Assembly (NCBI GenBank): GCA_016195025.1 | Contig: JACQAL010000004.1 | Coordinates: 32,808-96,807 of the forward strand | Reading direction: 5' to 3' | Source of the DNA: Bacteroidota bacterium | GTDB lineage: Bacteria > Bacteroidota > Bacteroidia > Palsa-948 | DNA length: 64,000 bases | Part shown: one piece after another, positions 1 to 8,914 of the stretch | Numbering within the stretch: the stretch's first letter is position 1 | Layout: every line of letters starts with the position of its first letter | Position numbers and translations under genes: made by a program | Notes under the pieces: generated by a model | Databases searched by the model: none | What the model saw: the letters and a program-made list of their open reading frames with translations, nothing else | What the model was told of the DNA's origin: nothing

Positions 1-428
1 TTGAGTTGATAGTCATATAAAATATTTTCCATTTGCTTTTTCACAATTTCCTGAAGCAAAATTCCCGGCTGCTTCTTGAAAAAAATCTGCGCGCGCCCGC
101 CTTTGAGAATATCATACTCGCCTTCTTTATAGGGAATGTAAAGAATAACATCGTAAGGCGAATCATAAAATTCTTTTTTTGCTTTCTCGATTGAAATTTC
201 CGGAAAAGTAAAATGGATATCAGAAGTTGATTTCAGTTCTCCGGAAAAAACAGTGGACTCATCAATCACTTCCACAAAATGTTTTTCCGTACCGTTCAGC
301 ATTAGTACAATCGCGCCTAAAATAAATCCCGCAAAAAGTACGGGCACAAGAAGCGTCATCACGATGAAGGATTTTTTTCTTACCCGTGAAAGGTATTCGC
401 GCCTGATGATGAGAGAAATTTTGCTCAT
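1..428 (-). CDS. ABC-2 type (NatB/YhaP-like) transporter permease, 3' end cut by window edge
   Basis: Reading the minus strand from an ATG at 428 gives an open frame to the window edge (142 codons visible). It begins MSKISLIIRREYLSRVRKKS and has one strongly hydrophobic segment at about residues 21-45, followed by a soluble, probably periplasmic region. This start (a REYLSRVRKKSF stretch just before TM1) is typical of the large permease subunit of Na+-efflux/ABC-2 export systems in Bacteroidota. The C-terminal membrane helices and the partner ATPase lie outside the window. It begins 8 bp after the upstream minus-strand gene ends, so it may be co-transcribed with the polysaccharide operon. The family call rests on the N-terminus only. 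Confidence 0.7.
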   Translation of the reverse strand, partial: MSKISLIIRREYLSRVRKKSFIVMTLLVPVLFAGFILGAIVLMLNGTEKHFVEVIDESTVFSGELKSTSDIHFTFPEISIEKAKKEFYDSPYDVILYIPYKEGEYDILKGGRAQIFFKKQPGILLQEIVKKQMENILYDYQL

Positions 429-436
429 TGTCAAAA

Positions 437-2464
437 TTATATTTTTACAACCGCAGTATTTAACCGTTCGTAATGAATTTGCAAAAGCATGGCGCCATCT
501 ACGTTTTCATCTCCGATTTTATGTTCCACACTCAAAATAGGATATTTCAATTCTATGAAGTGTAAAAAATTGCTGACCGTTCCCATGCTCGTAACTTCTT
601 TTCCATAGTTGTTTTTGTATTTAATGTTTGTAATGATGGCATAATCTACATTTTCATGTTTCAAAATTTTCAGAAGCATATCGGGGTCATACACGTAAAG
701 GTTATCGTATTTTTTCCGCAAGCCGTCAATAATATTTTTAATTCCTTTTTCATAGGGAACTTTGTTGGCAACAAGATAATTTATTAATTGCTCGGCATGA
801 ATTTTCGGAAATGCATATAAAATATTTGTAACATTTCCCTGTTGTTTGGAATTGGGGCCATATTCTCCGCTGAGAAAAGTTTTTACATAAAAACGATACG
901 ATTCATAAAGCCGTTCCAAGCCGGGCTTTCTGAAGATATCTGTTTCAATAACCGTAACGTAAACCGAAGAAGTATCTTTCTGAATTAAATTCAGAACGCT
1001 GTCGGCAGAAAGTTTAGGAACAGTATAGATGGGATAAAATTCCCTGCCGGTATATACAAACGACATGTCGGCTTTGCGGCTTGCAACTTTTTTTCCTTCG
1101 GGAACATGTTCGGCAGCATACTGACTCATGCGAATAAAATTCGCCCAGCCGGGATGCATGCCGTAAAGCATATCGCCCTGAATATTTTTTTTCAGAATAT
1201 CTTTTGTAACTCCCACCGCGGTAAATGTTCCTTTAAGAGTTGTAAAAGCAATAACCAGAAGCAGCCCGATGAAAATAAATTGCAACCGTTTCTTCACCTC
1301 AAAAATATAATAAAGCCCGCCTAAAATAAAAAGCAGAATATACGGATAGTAAATTGCAATCAACCGCCATTGGTCCCAGATTTTTTGAAGAACAACAAAT
1401 GTTACCCCGAGCATTGCTCCTATGTAAATTCCGGTGAAAAGCAAATATTTATTTTTTCTTAACGTAAAATAAAATGCAACACAGAAAAGCACATAGGTCA
1501 GAATGGTAAGCCATGGTTCAATTCCGTAATTATTTTTTAACCCGGTGAAAATGTACAGATGCCTGGAGAGATATAAGTTTGAGTTGTCAATGAACCTCTG
1601 AACAAATCCCGAAAAATCCTCGTTGCCTTCTGAGGGATTGTAAAAATCTTTGCGCATCAGTCCTTCGCTGTCGCCTTTGATTTGAATATCCGAAATATTC
1701 CAGATAGTTTTTTCAAGAAAGTTAAATGAAAAATAAAAAACTGCAAAACAGATTCCGGTAAATAAAAAACTTTTCCATTTGCGCTCAATAAGAAAATAAA
1801 CCGATATGGCTATGACACTCGCCATACCAATATTTTTTGAAAGAAACACAACAGCGAGCCAGAATCCGAGCAGAAGAAATTTTTTATAGTCCTTTTTTAT
1901 AGAAATGTTTTCCTTTTCTTCTCCTATAAAATTATTGTTGAAGACAATAAAAAATAAAACGGACTGAATCAAAAAGAAAAATGCTTCCGAATAAGTTTGG
2001 CTGGCAAAATAAAGCACAAAATAATTTACAGAAGTGATGAACAAAGAATAATAAAACACGAGCGGAGGAATTTTATCTTTCATTCCTTTATTGAAAAGAT
2101 AAATGAAGCCAAGCAAAAAAAGCAGCGAAAAAGATTTAAGCACCACCAGTTTCATCCCGAAAATCCCAATGATTAAACTTAATACCATCGGATACAGCGG
2201 ACCCTGATAGCCGGGAAACTGAAAATTATGCAAAAGTTTATATGCTCTTACGATATACGAAGAATCATCTCCGCCATCGCTCACCTTTACATCGAAAAAG
2301 AGAATGGAAAAAATTATCATCAGGAAAAAACAAATCCAGAAAAAAATATTTTCTCTCTTTTCAAAAAATTTATTTAGGCGCTCAAACAAGGAAAAGGATT
2401 CACCGACTTTTCTCTTCTGAGGATTTTTACCCGGAAGAAGTTTTTTATTTCCTTTATTTCCCAT
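437..2464 (-). CDS. Polytopic membrane protein, GT-C (GT39/ArnT-like) glycosyltransferase candidate
   Basis: 675 residues. The N-terminus is short and basic (GNKKLLPGKNPQKRKVG), followed by about ten to eleven hydrophobic helices up to about residue 410 and then a soluble C-terminal domain. The loop after TM1 contains an acidic cluster (DVKVSDGGDD, about residues 58-67), the position where GT-C enzymes carry their catalytic Asp. GT-C enzymes use polyprenyl-phosphate sugars to modify lipids or proteins in the periplasm. It is the last member of the surface-sugar operon and starts directly after the epimerase gene ends (adjacent bases). Specific substrate cannot be read from sequence; a non-enzymatic membrane protein is possible. 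Confidence 0.6.
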   Translation of the reverse strand: MGNKGNKKLLPGKNPQKRKVGESFSLFERLNKFFEKRENIFFWICFFLMIIFSILFFDVKVSDGGDDSSYIVRAYKLLHNFQFPGYQGPLYPMVLSLIIGIFGMKLVVLKSFSLLFLLGFIYLFNKGMKDKIPPLVFYYSLFITSVNYFVLYFASQTYSEAFFFLIQSVLFFIVFNNNFIGEEKENISIKKDYKKFLLLGFWLAVVFLSKNIGMASVIAISVYFLIERKWKSFLFTGICFAVFYFSFNFLEKTIWNISDIQIKGDSEGLMRKDFYNPSEGNEDFSGFVQRFIDNSNLYLSRHLYIFTGLKNNYGIEPWLTILTYVLFCVAFYFTLRKNKYLLFTGIYIGAMLGVTFVVLQKIWDQWRLIAIYYPYILLFILGGLYYIFEVKKRLQFIFIGLLLVIAFTTLKGTFTAVGVTKDILKKNIQGDMLYGMHPGWANFIRMSQYAAEHVPEGKKVASRKADMSFVYTGREFYPIYTVPKLSADSVLNLIQKDTSSVYVTVIETDIFRKPGLERLYESYRFYVKTFLSGEYGPNSKQQGNVTNILYAFPKIHAEQLINYLVANKVPYEKGIKNIIDGLRKKYDNLYVYDPDMLLKILKHENVDYAIITNIKYKNNYGKEVTSMGTVSNFLHFIELKYPILSVEHKIGDENVDGAMLLQIHYERLNTAVVKI

Positions 2465-3385
2465 TTAAATAATTTGATACGGCAAATACGGGCGGAAGAA
2501 CGAATAAAGTTTTTTCAGTTCGCTGATTCCTTCTTCCAGGGAAACTTTGGGCTTGAAACCGAGCGAATTTATTTTATCGTAGTTGATAATGAAATTCCGT
2601 TTGTCAAAATCATTTAAATCCGAATCAATAATTTTGAAATCTATCTGTTCCTGAATTTTTTTCGCAAGGTCAAGTTTTGAAAAGTTCAACTCGTTGGAGC
2701 CCACGTTGAAAATTTGTGCGGAGAATTTTTCGGGCTTTTCTGTAATCATTAAATAAGCATCTACTGCATCTCTCACATGCAAATACGTTCTGATACTTTT
2801 TGAATCAAACAAAACCAAACTGCGTTCGGTCACCGCTTTGTAAACAAAATCATTCACCAAAAGGTCTGCGCGCATTTTGCGGCTCACGCCAAACAAAGTT
2901 GCAAAGCGAAACGAAACCGAATTCGGATGTTGCATGCAGATTCTTTCCGCTTCAAGTTTTGTAATTCCATACAAACTCACAGGCGCAACCGGACTGTTTT
3001 CGTGCATCACTTCGCCCGATGAACCGTAAAATGAAGTGGTGGATGCATTCACGAGCACTTGGTTTTTTGACAAATAGGAAACCAGTTTTTTCGTGCTGTC
3101 CACATTGATGATTTGCGCGGAGTGCGGATTGGCTTCGCAGGCGGGATAGCCGCTGATGCCGGCAAGATGATAAATCATATCGTACTTGCTCACATCTGTT
3201 TTTTCCAAGTTGCGGATGTCCTTGCGGATAAGCGTGCAGTTTTTTTCGCCCACAAATCCGAGCACAGAATCGTGGCCGTACATAAAATTATCCAGCACGG
3301 TTACTTTATGTCCGCGCTTGAGCAATTCTTCCAGCAGAATCACTCCTTTGTATCCCGCTCCACCGGTGATTAAAATATTCAGCAT
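2465..3385 (-). CDS. NAD(P)-dependent nucleotide-sugar epimerase/dehydratase (extended SDR)
   Basis: 306 residues. The N-terminal Rossmann motif GGAGYKG (residues 8-14) binds NAD(P), and the catalytic YGITK (YxxxK) pair follows a STTSFYG strand at about residues 115-145. A typical extended-SDR length and the C-terminal sugar-binding half support epimerase or 4,6-dehydratase activity on a UDP-, GDP- or dTDP-sugar. The gene sits between a GT2 gene and a GT-C-like gene, which points to making a sugar donor for a cell-surface glycan. The exact substrate is not determinable. The glycine motif has Lys where Phe or Tyr is common. Confidence 0.88.
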   Translation of the reverse strand: MLNILITGGAGYKGVILLEELLKRGHKVTVLDNFMYGHDSVLGFVGEKNCTLIRKDIRNLEKTDVSKYDMIYHLAGISGYPACEANPHSAQIINVDSTKKLVSYLSKNQVLVNASTTSFYGSSGEVMHENSPVAPVSLYGITKLEAERICMQHPNSVSFRFATLFGVSRKMRADLLVNDFVYKAVTERSLVLFDSKSIRTYLHVRDAVDAYLMITEKPEKFSAQIFNVGSNELNFSKLDLAKKIQEQIDFKIIDSDLNDFDKRNFIINYDKINSLGFKPKVSLEEGISELKKLYSFFRPYLPYQII

Positions 3386-3391
3386 ACTATT

Positions 3392-4090
3392 TTATTTTTC
3401 TTTTTGCGGAATGAAGAAATCTTTTTTGCTTTCAAAGCATAACTTAATGTTAGCAAAAAGAATTTTGATTCCGTCAATAAAAGCATTTACTCTTGAAACA
3501 TCTGCAATTCTTTTTCTTTCATAGCAGGCAACTTCGGCAATTTTGAAACCGGCTTTGTGCGCCTTCACCGGAATTTCTATGCAAAGCGAAAAATCATTGC
3601 AGCGAAAAACCAAACTGTTGAGCATCGTTTTTTTCATGGCGCAGAAAAGATACAACGAATCGCTCATTTTTGTTCCGTGCAAAAGATTGGTAAGCCAGGT
3701 GAACCCTTTATTTCCTATGTAGCGGATGAACGTATCGTCTTCTGAACCCGCGCCCAGAAGATAACGCGAGCCCAAAACCAAATCATATCCTTCTTTCATT
3801 TTCTCCAGCAGTTTCGGAATTTCTTCCGGGTTGGGAGAACCATCGGCATCCATGGAAATAATTACATCGCCCGAAGCATTTTTGAAACCGTGAATCATTG
3901 CATCGCCATAACCTTTCCCCGGCTGCGTGATTACACGGCAGCCAAGCGATTTCGCAACCTCAATTGTTTTGTCTGTAGAATGTCCGTCCACCACCAGAAT
4001 TTCCTGCACGAAATTTTTCGGAATCATTGCAATCACCGAAGGAAGCGAGCCCTCTTCGTTGCGCGCTGGTATTTGAACGGTCACTTTCAT
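3392..4090 (-). CDS. Glycosyltransferase family 2 (dolichol-phosphate mannosyltransferase-like)
   Basis: 232 residues. GT-A fold motifs are in order: IPARNEEGSLPSV near the N-terminus, VVDGHSTDKT (about residues 33-42), the donor-binding DADGSPNPEE (about residues 81-90), and GSRYLLGAGSEDD further on. The short length with no C-terminal membrane helices resembles soluble DPM1-type enzymes that load a polyprenyl phosphate with one sugar, which would fit as donor supply for the GT-C-like protein encoded downstream. The start overlaps the stop of the aminotransferase gene by 4 bp (ATGA), indicating translational coupling. Confidence 0.87.
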   Translation of the reverse strand: MKVTVQIPARNEEGSLPSVIAMIPKNFVQEILVVDGHSTDKTIEVAKSLGCRVITQPGKGYGDAMIHGFKNASGDVIISMDADGSPNPEEIPKLLEKMKEGYDLVLGSRYLLGAGSEDDTFIRYIGNKGFTWLTNLLHGTKMSDSLYLFCAMKKTMLNSLVFRCNDFSLCIEIPVKAHKAGFKIAEVACYERKRIADVSRVNAFIDGIKILFANIKLCFESKKDFFIPQKEK

Positions 4091-5196
4091 TTTGGAATCT
4101 GAAAAAATTCTTTGATGCTTTTGCAGACGATTTCAATATTTTCTTCCGTGAGCGAAAAGGACGAAGGTAACCACAAAACTCTGCGCGAGATTTTTTCTGA
4201 AGCAGGAAACTTTCCCCTGATTTTTACCAGCGGAGATTTTTTATAAGCCGGTTGCGTGTGCAGTGCCGGATAAACCGGGCGGGAAATAATGGCGTTGCTG
4301 TGAAGATGTTTCATCAGTTTGTCCCGCTGCGGAACCATGATATCAATAAACCAGGGAGAAACGGAAGATAAATCCGTTTCAAAAAATTCCACCTGCGGAA
4401 TATCTGCCAGAAGATTTTTGTACTGCGCATAAATTCTTTTCTTGAACGCCATCCGCTCCGGAAGTTTTTTGAATTGTTCAATCCCAAACACCGCCTGCAA
4501 ATCGGTGAACTTAAAATTCCATCCAATCACTTTGTAAAAATCTTCTCCGCCTTTTCTCCTTCCAAAATCTTTCAGCAGTTTTATTTTTTTATAGAGCGAA
4601 GGATTATCGGTAATCAGAAATCCTCCCTGCCCGGTAGTAATTATTTTCGGCATGCTCAGCGAAAAACTCCCGATTGTTCCGATAGTTCCCAGATGTTTTC
4701 CATTGTAAAACGAACCGAGCGACTGTGCCGCGTCTTCAAACAAATAAATTTTTTTCACGCGGCAAAGTTTTTTCAGTTCCTCCAGTTTTCCTGCTCTCCC
4801 GTTAAATGAAACATGAATGACTGCTTTGGTTTTTTTTGTAATTGCTTTCTCTACCTGCTCCACATCGAGGCATAAATTTTTTTCGTCAATGTCGGCAAAA
4901 ACAGGAGTTGCGCCTGCGAGAACAACTGCATTGGGAGTTGCAGCCATTGTTAAATCGGGAACAATCACTTCATCTCCATGACCAATGCCAACTGCTTTGA
5001 GCATCACAAAAAGCGAAACAGTTCCGTTGGCAATGGCAGCGCAGTATTTTGCTCCGGTAAAAGCGCACATCATTTCTTCCAGTTCGCGCGTCTTGCGGAA
5101 TTCTGTGAGCCACGCACCAGAATTCAAATACGAATTCACTGCGTCAATTTCTTCGCGGCTGTACGATGGTTCGTATTGATTGATTTGTTGCCCCAT
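4087..5196 (-). CDS. DegT/DnrJ/EryC1/StrS family PLP-dependent sugar aminotransferase
   Basis: 369 residues, the usual family length. The protein shows the typical N-terminus (YSREEIDAVNSYLNSGAW), the cofactor-binding FEDAAQSLGS (about residues 153-162), and SFSLSMPKIITTGQGG, where the Lys is the expected Schiff-base residue. These enzymes transfer an amino group from Glu or Gln to a 3- or 4-keto nucleotide sugar. Within this operon it most likely makes an amino sugar for the surface polysaccharide. Its stop overlaps the GT2 start; it lies 15 bp downstream of the methyltransferase gene. Confidence 0.9.
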   Translation of the reverse strand: MGQQINQYEPSYSREEIDAVNSYLNSGAWLTEFRKTRELEEMMCAFTGAKYCAAIANGTVSLFVMLKAVGIGHGDEVIVPDLTMAATPNAVVLAGATPVFADIDEKNLCLDVEQVEKAITKKTKAVIHVSFNGRAGKLEELKKLCRVKKIYLFEDAAQSLGSFYNGKHLGTIGTIGSFSLSMPKIITTGQGGFLITDNPSLYKKIKLLKDFGRRKGGEDFYKVIGWNFKFTDLQAVFGIEQFKKLPERMAFKKRIYAQYKNLLADIPQVEFFETDLSSVSPWFIDIMVPQRDKLMKHLHSNAIISRPVYPALHTQPAYKKSPLVKIRGKFPASEKISRRVLWLPSSFSLTEENIEIVCKSIKEFFQIPK

Positions 5197-5211
5197 CCCT
5201 AAAGGGAGAAT

Positions 5212-5775
5212 TTATTTTTTATTTGCTTCAACATTTAAACTGATGAGTATTCCGTTTTCTTTATCCATATGCGGAATGTATGCCTGTGAGTGGTCATCGA
5301 ATTTAGTATGTGGTTCGGTGGTTTTCCAGTCATATCTTCTCACATTTGTGAAACCGTTTTTCTCCAATAAATTTTTCAACGAATCAAAATCATAAACGGT
5401 TTTGTGATACACATATTTATTTTTCCCTTTCACTTTCCATTTTCCGTAGAGCGGACCTTTGACTAAATTGAGGTCTTTATACTTTTCGTAAACATTTGCC
5501 AGCGCTTCAAAATCGGGAACGGCAAGACGGAGCGTTCCGCCTTTTTTCAAAACGCGCTTCCATTCTTTCAAAACTTTTGGCGCTTCCTCGCGGTCAAAAT
5601 ATTCAAACACATGGCTGGCATAAATTAAATCTGCAGAATTATTTTTGAAAGGTGAAAGGTCATCTGCTTTTCTTTTGTAATGAATATGCTTGAAATCTGC
5701 AAGGTCAACATTCACAAATCCCGGAATATTTCTTTTTCCGCAGCCGAGATGTAACCACAGTTGGGAGTTTGTCAT
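5212..5775 (-). CDS. SAM-dependent methyltransferase (class I, Methyltransf_11-like)
   Basis: 187 residues. Motif I is LHLGCGKRNIPGFVNVDL near the N-terminus (SAM-binding glycine loop plus acidic residue after strand 2). YASHVFEYFDREEAPKVLKEW is motif post-I/II-like, then LKKGGTLRLAVPDFEAL. This pattern is common in small methyltransferases of polysaccharide loci in Bacteroidota, acting on sugars or lipid-linked glycans. Its start is immediately adjacent to the stop of the upstream cupin gene, so it is co-translated. Substrate unknown. Confidence 0.85.
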   Translation of the reverse strand: MTNSQLWLHLGCGKRNIPGFVNVDLADFKHIHYKRKADDLSPFKNNSADLIYASHVFEYFDREEAPKVLKEWKRVLKKGGTLRLAVPDFEALANVYEKYKDLNLVKGPLYGKWKVKGKNKYVYHKTVYDFDSLKNLLEKNGFTNVRRYDWKTTEPHTKFDDHSQAYIPHMDKENGILISLNVEANKK

Positions 5776-6174
5776 TCAGAATTTGTCTTTATCTTTTTCT
5801 ACACTTACGAAAGGACCATTCTTCACTTCCAGAACTTTTGTATTGTCTTCCAGAATTTCATAGCCGTGGCCGCCTTCGGCAAACACAGCATAATCGCCAG
5901 CGCTCAAAATAATTTCTTTCACAAATTTTCTGTCGTTATCGTAAATGAACGCTTTCAGTTTTCCCTGCTTCACATAAACTGTTTCATATGTTTTCAAAGC
6001 CGTGCGCGGATGTTCTTTGTGAATATGCGCGGCAAGAATTTTTCCTTTGTTGTATCCCCACGTTCCCGCCTGCACAAAAAAAGAATCAGGGGTGATGAAG
6101 TTCAGCCCATCGGTCCATTCATTATCCCTGCACACAAGCACCAGCAAATGACCCCCGCTTTCAATTTTTTCCAT
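5776..6174 (-). CDS. Cupin-fold protein, first gene of the sugar operon
   Basis: 132 residues. The central part (AHIHKEHPRTALKTYETVYVKQGKLKA split by turns) fits a cupin barrel: a His-rich stretch near residues 78-84 followed by a Y/V-G-rich strand, and a second motif LSAGDYAVFAEGGHGYEIL at about residues 97-115. Cupins in polysaccharide clusters can be sugar isomerases, or act as small binding proteins; no catalytic assignment can be made. It is the promoter-proximal gene of the minus-strand operon and a TATTTTTG box lies just upstream. Confidence 0.6.
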   Translation of the reverse strand: MEKIESGGHLLVLVCRDNEWTDGLNFITPDSFFVQAGTWGYNKGKILAAHIHKEHPRTALKTYETVYVKQGKLKAFIYDNDRKFVKEIILSAGDYAVFAEGGHGYEILEDNTKVLEVKNGPFVSVEKDKDKF

Positions 6175-6191
6175 AGGAATTTTTAAGGCGA

Positions 6192-6199
6192 CAAAAATA
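6192..6199 (-). promoter_or_regulatory. Bacteroidota -7 box (TAnnTTTG) for the polysaccharide operon
   Basis: Minus-strand TATTTTTG, 17 bp upstream of the cupin gene start, matches the TAnnTTTG -7 element of the phylum's primary sigma factor. The -33 TTTG element is not clear at the usual distance. Confidence 0.45.
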
Positions 6200-6315
6200 G
6201 AAAATAAGCAGACATGTCTTCTCCTGCAAGTTTGAATTTCTTTATGGTTTATAATGTTTTACATTTGCTTGAAATATTATGAAATAATTTTCGTTACACC
6301 TCTCAAAAAATAAAA

Positions 6316-8202
6316 ATGGCTTTCAAACTTCCTTCCGTCTCCGCGCTGATAAAAGGCGCGCTCGACACAGCAAAAAGATTTCCTCTTCCGCCTCTTTCGG
6401 CAATTGTGGCAAGCGGAATTTCAATTTACATAATTGACTTAGGTTGGGAAAGAGAAAAAAAATATGAATACCTCTGGAAAATCGTGATGTGCTGCTGGCT
6501 CGGGCTCACGATGTTTTTTTCCATGTGCATGATTTCCGAAAGAAGAAATCACAGCACCGCGCAAAAATATTTAGCACAGTTTTTCGGAATTATTATTTTG
6601 GTTGGATATTATTTTCTCCTTCCCGAATTCAGAAGAATGACAATTACAGACGGAACACGCTATGCGCTTTTTTCCACCGGCTTACATTTGCTGGTTGCAT
6701 TTTCTCCGTTCATCGCGAGAGGCGAGGTAAATGGTTTCTGGCAGTTCAACAAAACTTTGTTTCTTCGTTTCCTGCTTTCTATTTTATATTCGGGAGTTCT
6801 TTATCTCGGTCTTTCGCTTGCGCTTGCTGCTATTGACCATTTGTTTGGCGCAGATATAAAATGGGAACGCTACATGCAGTTGTGGTATTTCCTCGCTGGA
6901 ATTTTCAACACGTGGTTTTTTCTCGCGGGCGTTCCGAAAAATTTAGACGAACTCGAAACCGTAACCGATTATCCGAAGGGATTAAAAATTTTCACGCAGT
7001 TTGTTTTACTTCCGCTTGTCACCATTTACCTTATTATACTTTACGCTTACGGAATAAAAATTATTATTCAATGGGAACTTCCCAAAGGCTGGGTTTCGTG
7101 GTTAGTGAATGCGTTTTCCGTTTTTGGAATTTTATCTCTGCTGCTCATCTGGCCGATAAGAAATGATGAAGAAAACAAATGGATAAAAAACTTTTCACGC
7201 TGGTTTTACCGCGCGCTCTTTCCGCTGATTATTTTGTTAGGCGTGGCAATCGGAAAAAGAGTTTTGCAATATGGAATTACCGAGAACCGTTATTTTGTTT
7301 TGATTGTTGCGCTCTGGCTCACCGGCATTGCCATTTATTTTCTTTTCAGCGAACGGAAAAACATAAAAGTAATTCCGGTTACGCTTTTTATTATTGCGTT
7401 TCTTTCTTCGTTCGGGCCGTGGAGCGCGTTCAGCATTTCGGAAAAATCACAGGTGAGAAGATTGGAAAAACTTTTGACGCAAGAAAAAATTCTGGTGGAC
7501 GGAAAAATTAAAAAAGCAACTGATACTATTCCTGAAAAAAGCGGAAGGCAGATTGCTTCCATCATTCATTATCTTGACGAACATCATCATTTCGAATCCA
7601 TCAAACCCTGGTTCAAAGAAAATATGGATACCGTTCTTGCTTCGAAAGATTCAAACGAATATGTGTATGAATCGGGAAAAATTCTCGCGCTGATGGGCGT
7701 GGACGACAATTATTATTACGGCTACCGCGAAGACCGCGATGATGAAGACACGGTTACGATGAAAAACTTTTATTACTACGCACAGAATAATTACCAGGAG
7801 GCAATTCCGGTTGCGGGATTCGATTACTCGTGCAACTTCAACCAGTATTTTTACGACAACGATTCTTATTACAACACTTACTATTATAATATTCATTTCG
7901 GAAAGGACTCGGGCGCAATAAAATTTTCTTCTGAGCGGAAAGATTTTTATTTCACGAAGAACGGAAAGGAAATTCTTCGCTTCGATTTAAAAGATTTCGT
8001 GAAGAAGATTTCTGACTATAACAAGGAACATAAAAAATACCAGTATGACCAGTACATTCCGCGCGATAGGATGCTGTTTGAAGCGCAAAATGATTCGGTG
8101 AGAATGAGAATGTATATCACAAGCATTAACGGTACAAAATCAAAAAACGAAATGAAGATTTCAGATATCAGCGGAATGATGTTATTGAAAGTTGGAAAAT
8201 AA
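6316..8202 (+). CDS. DUF4153 family integral membrane protein
   Basis: 628 residues. About ten to eleven predicted membrane helices fill residues 20-375, followed by a soluble C-terminal half rich in Tyr, Asp and Asn (about 380-628). The N-terminal layout (LIKGALDTAKRFPLPPLSAI) is the recognisable start of the DUF4153 family, whose function is unknown. The C-terminal region has an acidic/aromatic stretch (YYGYREDRDDEDTV) and beta-strand-like segments. The downstream exonuclease gene starts one base after its stop. Confidence 0.75.
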   Translation: MAFKLPSVSALIKGALDTAKRFPLPPLSAIVASGISIYIIDLGWEREKKYEYLWKIVMCCWLGLTMFFSMCMISERRNHSTAQKYLAQFFGIIILVGYYFLLPEFRRMTITDGTRYALFSTGLHLLVAFSPFIARGEVNGFWQFNKTLFLRFLLSILYSGVLYLGLSLALAAIDHLFGADIKWERYMQLWYFLAGIFNTWFFLAGVPKNLDELETVTDYPKGLKIFTQFVLLPLVTIYLIILYAYGIKIIIQWELPKGWVSWLVNAFSVFGILSLLLIWPIRNDEENKWIKNFSRWFYRALFPLIILLGVAIGKRVLQYGITENRYFVLIVALWLTGIAIYFLFSERKNIKVIPVTLFIIAFLSSFGPWSAFSISEKSQVRRLEKLLTQEKILVDGKIKKATDTIPEKSGRQIASIIHYLDEHHHFESIKPWFKENMDTVLASKDSNEYVYESGKILALMGVDDNYYYGYREDRDDEDTVTMKNFYYYAQNNYQEAIPVAGFDYSCNFNQYFYDNDSYYNTYYYNIHFGKDSGAIKFSSERKDFYFTKNGKEILRFDLKDFVKKISDYNKEHKKYQYDQYIPRDRMLFEAQNDSVRMRMYITSINGTKSKNEMKISDISGMMLLKVGK

Positions 8203-8203
8203 A

Positions 8204-8914
8204 ATGGAAGCATTGAACAAAATAGATAAAGAGAAGATTTTATTTCTCGATATTGAAACCGCCCCGCAGCATCCGGACTATGAATCGGCACCCGACTCAC
8301 ATAAGAAACTCTGGGACGGCAAAGCGAAATATTTCCTCGAAGAAAATCAAACTTCCACCGATGTTTACAAACGCGCAGGCATTTACGCGGAATTCGGAAA
8401 AGTGGTTTGCATTACAGTGGGAATGTTCAGCGGGAAAAATTTCCGGCTGAAATCTTTTCACGGAGATGATGAAAAAACAATGCTCGAAGAATTTTCTGCG
8501 CTGCTGAACACGCATTACAATACAGAAAAACACTTCCTCTGCGCGCATAACGGAAAAGAATTTGATTTCCCTTTTCTCGCCCGCAGGATTTTAGTGAATG
8601 GAATGCGCATTCCTAAAATCCTCGACAACGCGGGGAAAAAACCATGGGAAGTAAGGTATCTCGACACGCTCGAACTCTGGAAGTTTGGCGATTATAAAAG
8701 TTTCACTTCGCTGAACCTGCTGGCAGAAATCTTCGGCATTCCCTCTCCCAAAGGCGATATGGACGGAAGCATGATGTATAAAGTTTACTGGGAAGACAAG
8801 GACTGGGAGCGCATTGTAAAATACAACCAGCGCGATGTGCTCACCGTGGCGCAGGTGTATTTGAAATTTAAAGGTGAGAAGTTGATCGAAGAGAAAGATG
8901 TTGTGATTGTGTAA
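8204..8914 (+). CDS. Predicted 3'-5' exonuclease, PolB-like (DNA_pol_B_exo2 type)
   Basis: 236 residues from the ATG at 8204; an in-frame TTG at 8192 lies inside the previous gene and is less likely. DEDD-type exonuclease motifs are visible: LFLDIETAP near the N-terminus (ExoI, DxE), CAHNGKEFDFPFLARR at about residues 110-125 (ExoII, with N-x-x-x-F-D) and YNQRDVLTVAQVY near the C-terminus (ExoIII). These residues bind two metal ions and would support 3'-5' nuclease activity on DNA or RNA. The stop touches the start of the next gene (adjacent), so the two could be co-transcribed despite a clear composition change. Confidence 0.85.
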   Translation: MEALNKIDKEKILFLDIETAPQHPDYESAPDSHKKLWDGKAKYFLEENQTSTDVYKRAGIYAEFGKVVCITVGMFSGKNFRLKSFHGDDEKTMLEEFSALLNTHYNTEKHFLCAHNGKEFDFPFLARRILVNGMRIPKILDNAGKKPWEVRYLDTLELWKFGDYKSFTSLNLLAEIFGIPSPKGDMDGSMMYKVYWEDKDWERIVKYNQRDVLTVAQVYLKFKGEKLIEEKDVVIV